From NCBI GenBank assembly GCA_009377395.1, contig WHUB01000038.1:1-39190 (forward strand): DNA of 39,190 bases. Direction: 5' to 3'. Origin of the DNA: Actinophytocola sp. (GTDB lineage: Bacteria; Actinomycetota; Actinomycetes; Mycobacteriales; Pseudonocardiaceae). Position numbers and translations under genes: made by a program. The notes beneath the pieces are model-generated. The model made no database searches, was not told the origin of the DNA, and saw only the letters and a list, made by a program, of their open reading frames with translations. Of the stretch, positions 7,691 through 14,963 are shown piece by piece; the first letter of the stretch is position 1; each line of letters opens with the position of its first letter.

Positions 7691-8701
7691 TCAGGGGTGG
7701 AAGTGGGCGACGCCATCGTCGATGGTCTGGGCGAGTCGGCCGGTGGTGGCGAGGTGTTCCAGGTGGGCGGCGGTCTCGCCGATCGCGAGGAACTGGTTGA
7801 ACAGGCCGAGGGTGTCGAACGCCCGGCGCTTGCCGGTCCAGGTCAACCGCGACGCCGACTCGTACGCCGTCCTCGCGCCGTCGAGCACAGTCGCGCGGGT
7901 GGCGTCGAGGCGCTCGTCGTGGTGGTCGAGCAGCTCCTTGACTCGCACGTGCACGCTGTCGGCGACGGGGCCGTGTGCGGGCAACAGCATCATGTCGGGC
8001 AGCTCGAGCATCCGCCGCAGCGAGGCCAGATAGTCGGTCAGCGCGCTGCGGCACACGCCGGGCTGGAACCCGATCGACGGCGTGATGTGCGGCAGCACGT
8101 GGTCGCCCGAGAACAGCAGCGACGCGGCGGCGTCGGCGAACACGACATGTCCCTCGGTGTGGCCCGGGGTCGGCACCGCTCGCAGCGTGCGGCCGGTCAG
8201 CTCGACGTCGGTCTCGCCGTCGAGCCAGTGGTCCGGCAGCTCGTACACGTCGCGGGAGTGCGCCGGGTCGAGACCGATGTCCTGCAACGACAGCGGATCG
8301 GGAATGCCCCAGCGCAGCGGCTCGCCGAGCTGCCGCGAGGTGTCACCGGCCAGGATCACATCCATCGAGGCCCGCTCCCCCGCCCCGAGCGTGATCGGCG
8401 TGCCGTACTCCTCCCGCAGCACGACCGCGAGCGTGTAGTGGTCGGCGTGCATGTGCGTCGCCAGTACCCGCCGCACGTCCGCGAAGTCGTGGCCCAGCGC
8501 CTTGAGCGCCTGCCGCAGCTGGTCCTTTGCCTCGGCGTCGTTCCAGCCGGAGTCGACGAGCGTGACGCCGTCGCCGTCCTCGATGACGTAGACGTTGACC
8601 GCGCGGAGGCCGTCGTTCGGCATCGGCAGCGGAACCCGGTGCGCCCCCGGCGCGACCGGGTGCGGACCAGGCTCGGTCCAAGGCTGGGTGTCGAAAGGCA
8701 T
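7691..8701 (-). CDS. MBL-fold metallo-hydrolase (336 aa)
   Basis: This is a metallo-beta-lactamase superfamily hydrolase. The metal motif ATHMHADHYTLAV (His-x-His-x-Asp-His) is complete, and later ligands are visible in PTPGHTEGHVVF, LFSGDHVLP and LLPAHGP. A C-terminal helical region of about 80 residues (ELLDHHDERLDATRA) resembles the lid seen in glyoxalase II-like or lactonase-like members. The substrate cannot be predicted; a thioester, lactone or glutathione/mycothiol-type ester is possible. The ATG at 8701 follows CGGAG. It stands 75 bases downstream of the CoA-binding gene on the same strand, with a palindrome in the gap. Confidence 0.85.
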   Translation of the reverse strand: MPFDTQPWTEPGPHPVAPGAHRVPLPMPNDGLRAVNVYVIEDGDGVTLVDSGWNDAEAKDQLRQALKALGHDFADVRRVLATHMHADHYTLAVVLREEYGTPITLGAGERASMDVILAGDTSRQLGEPLRWGIPDPLSLQDIGLDPAHSRDVYELPDHWLDGETDVELTGRTLRAVPTPGHTEGHVVFADAAASLLFSGDHVLPHITPSIGFQPGVCRSALTDYLASLRRMLELPDMMLLPAHGPVADSVHVRVKELLDHHDERLDATRATVLDGARTAYESASRLTWTGKRRAFDTLGLFNQFLAIGETAAHLEHLATTGRLAQTIDDGVAHFHP

Positions 8702-8748
8702 CCGGCTCCGATCTCAGACGAAAACCGTCCCCTCGACGTTACCCCGAA

Positions 8749-8762
8749 TAAACGCTCGTTAA
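8749..8762 (-). promoter_or_regulatory. Palindrome upstream of the MBL hydrolase gene
   Basis: TAAACGCTCGTTAA is a near-perfect palindrome (5 of 6 arm bases pair) in an AT-rich stretch 48 bases before the start codon. It resembles operators bound by TetR-family dimers, but no cognate regulator is adjacent. Position and symmetry are the only evidence. Confidence 0.35.
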
Positions 8763-8776
8763 CAACGTTGGGGAGG

Positions 8777-9196
8777 TCACGCCAGCCCGAGCCGGGGCAG
8801 CTCGATGGCGGGACACCGGTCCATCACCATGTCGAGCCCGGCGTCGGTGGCCCGCTGGTAGGCGGCCTCGTCGACCAGCTCGAGCTGGAACCACACCGCC
8901 TTCGCGCCGATGTCGACCGCCGCGTCGGCGTACTGACCCGCCTGGTCGAGACGCCGGAAGACGTCGACGCAGTCCACCGCGAACGGAATGTCCGCCAGCG
9001 TGGCGTAGCCCTGCTCGCCGTGCACCGTCACCGCGCTGGGGTGCACCGGCACGATCCGCTTGCCTGCCTGCTGCAACCGCCGCGCGACGCCGTACGCCGA
9101 GCGCTCCGGGTTGTCGCCGAGCCCGACGATCGCCCACGTCTGGCATCCGGTGAGGATGCGCCGGATGGTGTCTTGGTCAGTCCACGGTTGATCCAC
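8777..9196 (-). CDS. CoA-binding (YccU-like) domain protein (139 aa)
   Basis: This is a single Rossmann-type CoA_binding_2 domain. TWAIVGLGDNPERSAYGVAR is the nucleotide loop, followed by KRIVPVHPS, a Cys/Asp strand (AVDCVDVFRR) and KAVWFQLELVDEAAYQRA. The length and motifs match the stand-alone YccU family, whose members bind CoA but have no established reaction. The GTG start at 9196 lies 20 bases inside the 3' end of the nicotianamine-synthase-like gene, so the two are probably translated from one message. That linkage hints at shared zinc-responsive expression, which is inferred and not visible directly. Confidence 0.85.
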   Translation of the reverse strand: MDQPWTDQDTIRRILTGCQTWAIVGLGDNPERSAYGVARRLQQAGKRIVPVHPSAVTVHGEQGYATLADIPFAVDCVDVFRRLDQAGQYADAAVDIGAKAVWFQLELVDEAAYQRATDAGLDMVMDRCPAIELPRLGLA

Positions 9197-10037
9197 GTAT
9201 GCCAGTCTGCCGCGACGGCTCCGGCCGCGCCACGAGCACCGAGTTCACGACGCCGGAATGCGGGTGAACCTCCAGCTCGACCCGCAGCCCCGCCAGGTCC
9301 TCCGCCCGCACCCTCGGATACAGCAGCGAACGGAGTCGCACCGCGGACCGCGCCAGCACCAGCGTGTCCGGCCGCAGCAGCCGCGCCAGCCGGGCGCTGA
9401 CGGCGCGCTTGCCCGCCGCGTCCTGCCCGACGAGCGCGGCGAGCACCACGACGTCGCAGTCGCCGATGCCCTCGGCGCGCAGCACGTGCTCGCTGCCGGG
9501 GTCGTCGAGGTCGGCGTGTGCCGTCGCGGCGGGCAGACCGAGCGCCGCGGTGAGCTTGCCGCCGAGCCACAGGCTGTCCGGGTCGCGGTCGACGTGCAGC
9601 ACCTCGGCGCCATAGTCGCGGGCGAGCACGATGCCGGTCAGCGGCAGCGGCCCCGAGCCGAGCACGGCCACCCGTCGTGGCCGCTCGCCGCCAGCCGCCA
9701 TCACCGCGCCCAGCTCCATCCGCACCAGCTCGCGGTAGTTGCCGAGGTAGGGAAACCGCGCCAGCTCGGCGTGCGGGTCGGCGGCGGCGAGCACGCGCCG
9801 TGCCCAGTACTGCTCGAGCGCCGTCTCGCCCGCAGCGCACAGCCTGCGCGTCATCGGCGCCTCGTCGCCGAGCTGGGCCAGCGCGGAGTCGGCGAGCTGC
9901 GGCGGCGTCGAGCAGCACAGCCCGACCAACTCGGTGAACAGCGCGTTCACCTCCTGGCACGGCCGCAGGTCAGGGGCCGCTTCCAGCCGGGTCCGCAGCT
10001 GCGTCACGCGTCGCGATACCGCGCTGGCTCCACTCAC
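9177..10037 (-). CDS. Nicotianamine-synthase-like protein (286 aa)
   Basis: Members of the nicotianamine synthase family transfer aminobutyrate units from S-adenosylmethionine to build metal chelators (plant nicotianamine; bacterial relatives such as CntL make opine metallophores). FPYLGNYRELVRMELG and RRVAVLGSGPLPLTGIVLA match the conserved plant segments closely. HVDRDPDSLWLGGKL follows as the SAM-site acidic strand, and VVLAALVGQDAAGKRA covers the later core. The GTG at 10037 is chosen because a Zur-like box and a possible -10 end just before it. No opine dehydrogenase, amino-acid racemase or exporter lies nearby, so the product may be nicotianamine-like itself or be finished elsewhere. 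The CoA-binding gene overlaps its 3' end. Confidence 0.85.
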   Translation of the reverse strand: MSGASAVSRRVTQLRTRLEAAPDLRPCQEVNALFTELVGLCCSTPPQLADSALAQLGDEAPMTRRLCAAGETALEQYWARRVLAAADPHAELARFPYLGNYRELVRMELGAVMAAGGERPRRVAVLGSGPLPLTGIVLARDYGAEVLHVDRDPDSLWLGGKLTAALGLPAATAHADLDDPGSEHVLRAEGIGDCDVVVLAALVGQDAAGKRAVSARLARLLRPDTLVLARSAVRLRSLLYPRVRAEDLAGLRVELEVHPHSGVVNSVLVARPEPSRQTGIRGSTVD

Positions 10038-10048
10038 AGCGTCACAAT

Positions 10049-10067
10049 AATGGAACCCATTTTCATT
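10049..10067 (-). promoter_or_regulatory. Zur-like box overlapping the promoter of the nicotianamine-synthase-like gene
   Basis: The 19-base segment AATGGAACCCATTTTCATT has arms AATGGAAC and TTTTCATT (6 of 8 positions symmetric) around three bases. It resembles the actinobacterial Zur consensus built on TGAAAAT half-sites. On the minus strand it overlaps CATTAT/TATTGT, a possible -10 only 6-9 bases before GTG 10037. A start codon that close to the -10, without a ribosome site, suggests a leaderless transcript repressed by zinc-loaded Zur. Confidence 0.6.
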
Positions 10068-10102
10068 AAGACATCGGGGTGTGGTCGAACGATGACTCTC
10101 GG

Positions 10103-10930
10103 TCAGCGCGCCCGGGACAGCCCGGCCTTGGCCGCAGTCTGGATCAGCCACTGGTAGCCGGAGCCGAGCGCACGCGGCATGAGGTCGAGACCGTAGGCGT
10201 CGGGCCCGACGAGGATCTTGGCCTCGTCCCGGCGCACGCCGCGCAGGATGCGCCGGGCGGCGTCCTCCGGCGAGGTGCGCGCGATCTTGTCGAACAGCCG
10301 CGCGAGCTGGTCGACGTCCTTGCCGGACGCGGCGCGGGCGTTCTTGGCGATGTTCGTCTTGATCCCGCCGGGATGCACGCAGCTCACGCCGACCGGGTGG
10401 CCCGCGATGTGCATCTCCTGCCGCAGCGCCTCGGTGAACCCGCGCACCGCGAACTTGGTGGCGTTGTACGCGCTCTGGCTCGGCACCGCGATCAGGCCGA
10501 ACACGCTGGAGAGGTTGACGACGTGGCCGTCACCGGACGCGATCAGATGGGGCAGGAACGCCTTCGTGCCGTGCATGACGCCCCAGAAGTTGATGTCGAC
10601 GATCCACTCGAAGTCCTTCCAGTCCATCTCGGTGATGTCGGCGGTCAGCGCGACGCCCGCGTTGTTGAAGACCAGGTTGACCCGGCCGTACTCGTCGGCG
10701 ACGGCCTCGGCGTTGTCGTAGACGGCCTGCCGGTCGGACACGTCGAGCTCGTCGTGGCGCACCGGGACGCCCTCCGACTCGCACAGCTTGACGGTCTCGG
10801 CCAGCCCGGTGGCGTCGACGTCGGACAACGCCAGCTTCGACCCGGCGCGGGCCAGCTCGACGGCCAGCGCCCTGCCGATCCCCGACCCGGCTCCGGTAAT
10901 GACTGCGACTTTGCCATCGAAGGACTTCAC
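10103..10930 (-). CDS. Short-chain dehydrogenase/reductase (275 aa)
   Basis: This is a classical SDR with an NAD(P)-binding Rossmann fold: AVITGAGSGIGRALAVELAR (TGxxxGxG), LALSDVD after strand 2 (Asp suggests preference for NAD), NNAGVALTADI, and the catalytic set Ser in VVNLSSVFG with YNATKFAVRG (Tyr-x-x-x-Lys). The length and the tail (SGYQWLIQTAAKAGLSRAR) resemble mycobacterial SDRs often annotated as acting on lipid or steroid alcohols; the substrate is unknown. It starts at GTG 10930. Two separate inverted repeats precede it, suggesting repression by a dimeric regulator. It is followed by the nicotianamine-synthase-like gene 65 bases away, which has its own Zur-type promoter. Confidence 0.88.
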   Translation of the reverse strand: MKSFDGKVAVITGAGSGIGRALAVELARAGSKLALSDVDATGLAETVKLCESEGVPVRHDELDVSDRQAVYDNAEAVADEYGRVNLVFNNAGVALTADITEMDWKDFEWIVDINFWGVMHGTKAFLPHLIASGDGHVVNLSSVFGLIAVPSQSAYNATKFAVRGFTEALRQEMHIAGHPVGVSCVHPGGIKTNIAKNARAASGKDVDQLARLFDKIARTSPEDAARRILRGVRRDEAKILVGPDAYGLDLMPRALGSGYQWLIQTAAKAGLSRAR

Positions 10931-10940
10931 GGCTCGCCTC

Positions 10941-10971
10941 TCGTTCCGCCTGCTCTCTGTGAGCGGAACGA
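10941..10971. promoter_or_regulatory. Nine-base inverted repeat upstream of the SDR gene
   Basis: TCGTTCCGC at 10941-10949 and GCGGAACGA at 10963-10971 are perfect inverse copies separated by 13 bases. The arms lie 10-40 bases before the SDR start, in the expected 5' untranslated or promoter region. They could form a hairpin in the leader or a spaced operator. Confidence 0.45.
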
Positions 10972-10992
10972 TAACCTACTCGCGGTAAGTTA
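10972..10992. promoter_or_regulatory. 21-base operator-like palindrome between ctaD and the SDR gene
   Basis: TAACCTAC (10972-10979) and GTAAGTTA (10985-10992) pair at seven of eight positions around TCGCG. It sits directly upstream of the previous repeat and one base after the ctaD stop, where the SDR promoter should be. The architecture is typical of TetR-family operators; the regulator is not identified. Confidence 0.5.
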
Positions 10993-10993
10993 T

Positions 10994-12739
10994 CTAGACG
11001 TCCGTACGTTCCGGCACCGGACGGGGCTCTCCGCGCAGGCCGATGTGGCCGTCGGCATGCATCCGCTCGGTCATGTGAGGGTGGTGCAGCTCGAACGCGG
11101 GCCGCTCGGAGCGGACCCGGGGCAGCTCGGTGAAGTTGTGCCTCGGCGGCGGACACGACGTCGCCCACTCCAGCGAGTTGCCGAACCCCCACGGGTCATC
11201 GACGTCGGCGACATCACCGAACCGGTAGCTGCGCACGACGTTCCAGAGGAAGATCAGCATGGACGCGCCGAGCACGAACGAGCCGATGCTCGAGATCATG
11301 TTCAGCGTGGTGAACCCGTCCGACGGCAGGTAGTCGGCGTAGCGGCGCGGCATCCCCTCGTCGCCGAGCCAGTGCTGCACCAAGAATGTCACGTGGAAGC
11401 CGACGAACGTGGTCCAGAAGTGCCACTTGCCGAGCGCCTCGTCCATCATCCTGCCGGTGATCTTGGGGAACCAGAAGTAGATTCCGGCGAAGGTGGCGAA
11501 CACGATCGTGCCGAACAGCACGTAGTGGAAGTGGGCCACGACGAAGTAGCTGTCGGTGAGGTGGAAGTCCAATGACGGCGCGGCCAGGATGATCCCGGTG
11601 AGCCCGCCGAGCAGGAACGTCACCAGGAACCCGACCGACCACAGCATCGGCGTCTCGAAGCTGAGCCTGCCGTGCCACATGGTGCCGATCCAGTTGAAGA
11701 ACTTGATGCCGGTCGGCACCGCGATCAGGAACGTCAGGAACGAGAAGAACGGCAGCAGCACCGCCCCGGTGGCGAACATGTGGTGCGCCCACACCGCGAA
11801 CGACAGCGCCGTGATGCCCATCGTCGCCAGCACCATCAGCTTGTACCCGAACAACGGCTTGCGGGAGAACACCGGGATGACCTCGGTGATGATGCCGAAG
11901 AACGGCAGCGCGACGATGTAGACCTCGGGGTGGCCGAAGAACCAGAACAGGTGCTGCCACAGGATGGCGCCGCCGTTGGACGGGTCGTACACGTGCGCGC
12001 CGAGGTGCCGGTCCGCGGCGAGCCCGAACAACGCTGCGGTCAGGATCGGGAACGCCGCGAGTATCAGCACGCTGGTGAACAGGATGTTCCAGGTGAAGAT
12101 CGGCATCCGCCACATCGTCATACCCGGCGCACGCAGGCACACGATCGTGGTGATCATGTTCACGCCGCCGAGGATGGTGCCGAGACCGGACACGATCAGC
12201 CCGAAGATCCACAGGTCGCCGCCGAGCCCCGGCGAGTACGCCGCGGTGGACAGCGGCGCGTAGCCGGTCCAGCCGAAGTCGGCGGCACCGCCGGGCGTCA
12301 GGAACGACGACATCACGATTGTGCCGCCGAACAGGAACAGCCAGTAGGAGAACGCGTTCAGCCGGGGGAACGCGACGTCGGGTGAGCCGATCTGCAACGG
12401 CAGCACGACGTTGGCGAAGCCGAACAGGATCGGCGTCGCGTACAGCAGCAGCATGATCGTGCCGTGCATGGTGAACAGCTGGTTGTACTGCTCGGAGGAC
12501 AGGAACTGCAGGTTCGGCCGCGCCAGTTCGGTGCGGATCAGCATCGCCATGGCGCCGCCGATCATGAAGAACGCCATCGACGTGACCAGGTAGAGGATGC
12601 CGATCTGCTTGTGGTCGGTGGTGCGCAGGTATCCGAGCAGCACGCTGCCCTTCGTGGCGCGTACCGCTGGCCTGCTTGGTACCGGTGTGGCCGTCTCGGG
12701 GCCGGCGGGCCCGGGACGGGACTCTCGTATCTCTGTCAT
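10994..12739 (-). CDS. ctaD: Cytochrome c oxidase subunit I (581 aa)
   Basis: This is the catalytic subunit of the aa3-type terminal oxidase in the plasma membrane, reducing oxygen to water with electrons from the bcc complex. Twelve or so membrane helices are evident. The haem a ligand His is in [13 protein letters not shown], the Cu-B His and cross-linked Tyr are in [14 protein letters not shown], the Cu-B His pair is in WAHHMFATG, and the two late haem His are in [13 protein letters not shown]. The length suits actinobacterial CtaD. The gene stands alone here; ctaC and ctaE are usually elsewhere in these genomes. The ATG 12739 start has a weak ribosome site. A WhiB regulator gene lies 75 bases upstream. 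Confidence 0.97.
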   Translation of the reverse strand: MTEIRESRPGPAGPETATPVPSRPAVRATKGSVLLGYLRTTDHKQIGILYLVTSMAFFMIGGAMAMLIRTELARPNLQFLSSEQYNQLFTMHGTIMLLLYATPILFGFANVVLPLQIGSPDVAFPRLNAFSYWLFLFGGTIVMSSFLTPGGAADFGWTGYAPLSTAAYSPGLGGDLWIFGLIVSGLGTILGGVNMITTIVCLRAPGMTMWRMPIFTWNILFTSVLILAAFPILTAALFGLAADRHLGAHVYDPSNGGAILWQHLFWFFGHPEVYIVALPFFGIITEVIPVFSRKPLFGYKLMVLATMGITALSFAVWAHHMFATGAVLLPFFSFLTFLIAVPTGIKFFNWIGTMWHGRLSFETPMLWSVGFLVTFLLGGLTGIILAAPSLDFHLTDSYFVVAHFHYVLFGTIVFATFAGIYFWFPKITGRMMDEALGKWHFWTTFVGFHVTFLVQHWLGDEGMPRRYADYLPSDGFTTLNMISSIGSFVLGASMLIFLWNVVRSYRFGDVADVDDPWGFGNSLEWATSCPPPRHNFTELPRVRSERPAFELHHPHMTERMHADGHIGLRGEPRPVPERTDV

Positions 12740-12814
12740 CGCGTCCGACCTCGGCCCCAGTGTCCGTCAGATCGTCCGCTCAGGCCAGCGGAGAGCTATG
12801 GTCAATTCGCGTGA

Positions 12815-13108
12815 TCACGCGGCCATTATCCGTTTACGGCGTGCGATGGCGGCGAAGCGCTCGGACTCGTCGAGACCGCCCCAGATCCCGAACGGCTCCT
12901 CCGCGTCCAGCGCGTGGTGACGGCACTGCACCAGCACCGGGCACGTCCGGCAGATGGCCTTCGCCGCCGCGATCCTGGCGGCGCGGGCACGGCCGCGCTC
13001 GGCGTCGGGGTGAAAGAACAGGTCGCTGCTGACCGTGCGGCACGCACCTTCCCGCTGCCAGTCCCAGTTGTCGGCCACGGGAGCAGGGAGCCGGGATGTC
13101 TCGGCCAC
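12815..13108 (-). CDS. WhiB-family iron-sulphur regulator, WhiB3/WhiD-like (97 aa)
   Basis: This is a 4Fe-4S protein of the Wbl family, which acts as a redox- or NO-responsive partner of sigma factor. The four cluster Cys are in GACRTV and CRTCPVLVQCRHHAL. The turn PFGIWGGLDESER and the basic tail ARRKR bind sigma and DNA. DLFFHPDAERGRARAARIAA closely matches the segment typical of WhiB3 and WhiD. The GTG 13108 follows a strong AGGAGG six bases away. WhiB3-type proteins control redox balance and lipid metabolism in mycobacteria, and WhiD late sporulation septation in Streptomyces; which role applies here is not known. Confidence 0.92.
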   Translation of the reverse strand: MAETSRLPAPVADNWDWQREGACRTVSSDLFFHPDAERGRARAARIAAAKAICRTCPVLVQCRHHALDAEEPFGIWGGLDESERFAAIARRKRIMAA

Positions 13109-13198
13109 GGGTCACCTCCTTGATCGTTGCGGGCACCGACGGAGATACCCATTTCGGCCGGGGTCGAATCACGAACCGATCAGAGAGACCATGGAAGA

Positions 13199-13831
13199 GT
13201 GACGTTCATCGATCGGACCGAGGCAGGCGAGGCGCTCGCCGCCGAGCTGTCGCGCCACCGGTGGACCGATCCGGTGGTGCTCGCGCTGCCGCGCGGCGGG
13301 CTGCCGGTCGCGGCCGAGGTCGCCGCCGCGCTGGACGCGCCGCTCGACGTCGTGGTCGCGAGCAAGATCGGCGCCCCGGACCAGCCCGAGCTCGCGGTCG
13401 GCGCGGTCACGGCGGACGGCGTGTACCTGCTCGACGACGCGACGCTCGCCGCGCTCGGCCTGCGCCGTCCCGACATCTCGCGGCAGCTCACCGATGCGAC
13501 GGCCGAGGCTCGCAGGCGGCAGGACCGGTTCGGCGCCGCCGACCCGCCGAAGCTGACCGGCCGAGACGTGATCATCGTCGACGACGGCCTCGCCACGGGC
13601 ATGACCGCGCTGGCGGCCGTGCATGCGGTGCGCGCGCACGATCCGCTGTCGGTCTGCGTGGCGGTGCCGGTCGGCTCGGCGTCGGCGGTGCTGCGGCTCG
13701 AGGCGGCGGCCGACGCGGTGGTGTGCCTGTACCAGCCGCGGCGGTTCAGCGCCGTCGGCCAGTGGTACCACGACTTCCGCCAGGTCAGCGACGCCGAGGT
13801 GGACTTTCTCGTAGCAGCCCAGCCGCGTTAG
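13199..13831 (+). CDS. Phosphoribosyltransferase-domain protein (210 aa)
   Basis: This is a type I PRTase fold. The PRPP-binding loop is DVIIVDDGLATGMTALAAVH (two Asp, then Gly/Thr), preceded by LALPRGGLPVAAEVAAAL and VVASKIGAPDQPELAVGAV. In many actinobacteria this domain is fused to a dienelactone-hydrolase domain; here the hydrolase is a separate gene on the opposite strand whose stop overlaps this gene's stop by four bases. The GTG start at 13199 is taken because GGAAGA precedes it and homology begins at VTFIDR; longer frames lack conservation. The substrate base is unknown. Relatives are stress-induced in mycobacteria. Confidence 0.85.
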   Translation: MTFIDRTEAGEALAAELSRHRWTDPVVLALPRGGLPVAAEVAAALDAPLDVVVASKIGAPDQPELAVGAVTADGVYLLDDATLAALGLRRPDISRQLTDATAEARRRQDRFGAADPPKLTGRDVIIVDDGLATGMTALAAVHAVRAHDPLSVCVAVPVGSASAVLRLEAAADAVVCLYQPRRFSAVGQWYHDFRQVSDAEVDFLVAAQPR

Positions 13832-14481
13832 GCGTTCTGGCTCGCGAGGTGTTTCTCGAACCACTCGGCGGCGTAGTCGGCGACCTGTTCCAGGGCGCCT
13901 TCCTCCTCGAACAGGTGCGACGCACCCGGCACGAGGCGCACCTGGGTGGGCGCGGTCAGATGGCTGGCCGCCTGTTCGTTGAGCGTGATCACCTGCGGGT
14001 CACGCTCGCCGACGATCAGCAGCGTCGGCGCCTTCACCCCGGCCAGCTCCTCCCGGGCCAGATCGGGCCGTCCGCCCCGGGACACCACCGCCCGCACCAG
14101 CTCGGGGCGTCGTGCCGCCGCGCAGAGCGCGACCGCGGCGCCGGTGCTCGCGCCGAACGCCCCGATCGGCAGGCCGGACGCCGACGCGTGGCCCGCGACG
14201 TGCTCGACCGCCCCGATCAGCCGGGGCACCAGCATGCCGATGTCGAACCGGTACTGGCCGCTGTACTGGTCGCGCAGTTCCTCGTCGTGGTCGAGCAGGT
14301 CGAACAGCAGCGTCGCCAGCCGCCGGTCCTGCATCGACCGGGCGACGGCGCGGTTGCGGGTGCTGAAGCGAGAGCTGCCCGAGCCGTGGGCGAACACCAC
14401 CACACCGATCGCGTCGGCGGGCACGACGAGATCGCCGGACAGCTCGGTGCCGCCGCTCTCGATGGTGACCGGCAATGTCAT
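13828..14481 (-). CDS. Alpha/beta hydrolase, dienelactone-hydrolase-like (217 aa)
   Basis: The oxyanion region VVVFAHGSGSSRFSTRNR, the nucleophile elbow GAFGASTGAAVALCAA (Ser), the acid strand TLLIVGERDPQVITLN (Asp) and the late His (VPGASHLFEEEGALE) make a complete triad. The length and motifs match the hydrolase half found fused to phosphoribosyltransferases in other actinobacteria. Here that partner is the convergent gene at 13199-13831. The ATG at 14481 overlaps the preceding gene's stop as ATGA, so it is translated from the same message as the 159-residue protein upstream. The substrate is unknown. Confidence 0.87.
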   Translation of the reverse strand: MTLPVTIESGGTELSGDLVVPADAIGVVVFAHGSGSSRFSTRNRAVARSMQDRRLATLLFDLLDHDEELRDQYSGQYRFDIGMLVPRLIGAVEHVAGHASASGLPIGAFGASTGAAVALCAAARRPELVRAVVSRGGRPDLAREELAGVKAPTLLIVGERDPQVITLNEQAASHLTAPTQVRLVPGASHLFEEEGALEQVADYAAEWFEKHLASQNA

Positions 14482-14957
14482 GACGGCGCTCCGTCCACGA
14501 GCTCGGTGACGGCGGCGGCGACGTCAGGATGTCCCAGCGTGCGCCGGTCCGGCTCGCCCTCCTCGCCGAGCACCCTGACTCGGACGCCCGCCTCGCGGAG
14601 CGCGGCCACGCTGTCCGGCACCGTCGCCGGGTCGGCGAGCAGCAGCGACCGCGGCTGGTGCGCCTGGCTGAACTCGACGGCCACCGGGGCGCCGGTGCCG
14701 CCCGCGACGACGTCGACCGGCAGGTTCAGCGCGGCCACCTCGTTGGCGAGCTGGCTCGCGTCGGTGAGCGAGTGCATCGCGGGCAGCCGGCACCACAGCA
14801 CCTGATGCCGCCACAGCAGGTGATGCCAGCTCGCCGGGATGTCGTCGTGCTTGGCGAGGCTGTCCGGATCGAACACCATGATCGCGGGCGACCCGGCGGC
14901 ACCCGCCGTCACCACGGCGGGACCAACCTCGCGGGGATGGGTTTCGAACACCGTCAT
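14478..14957 (-). CDS. Small, possibly degenerate alpha/beta-hydrolase-like protein (159 aa)
   Basis: I do not recognise a named family. The pattern MFDP-like opening (AGSPAIMVFDPDSL), a central strand-turn-helix VDVVAGGTGAPVAVEFSQAH and then SLLLADPATVPDS and RVRVLGEEGEPDRRT recall an alpha/beta-hydrolase fold in which the nucleophile Ser is replaced (GGTGA in place of GxSxG). It is shorter than a normal hydrolase. It overlaps the DLH-like gene by four bases and starts six bases after the NADH dehydrogenase stop, so the three probably share a transcript. A catalytically dead partner or binding protein is a guess. Confidence 0.55.
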   Translation of the reverse strand: MTVFETHPREVGPAVVTAGAAGSPAIMVFDPDSLAKHDDIPASWHHLLWRHQVLWCRLPAMHSLTDASQLANEVAALNLPVDVVAGGTGAPVAVEFSQAHQPRSLLLADPATVPDSVAALREAGVRVRVLGEEGEPDRRTLGHPDVAAAVTELVDGAPS

Positions 14958-14963
14958 CGGCCA

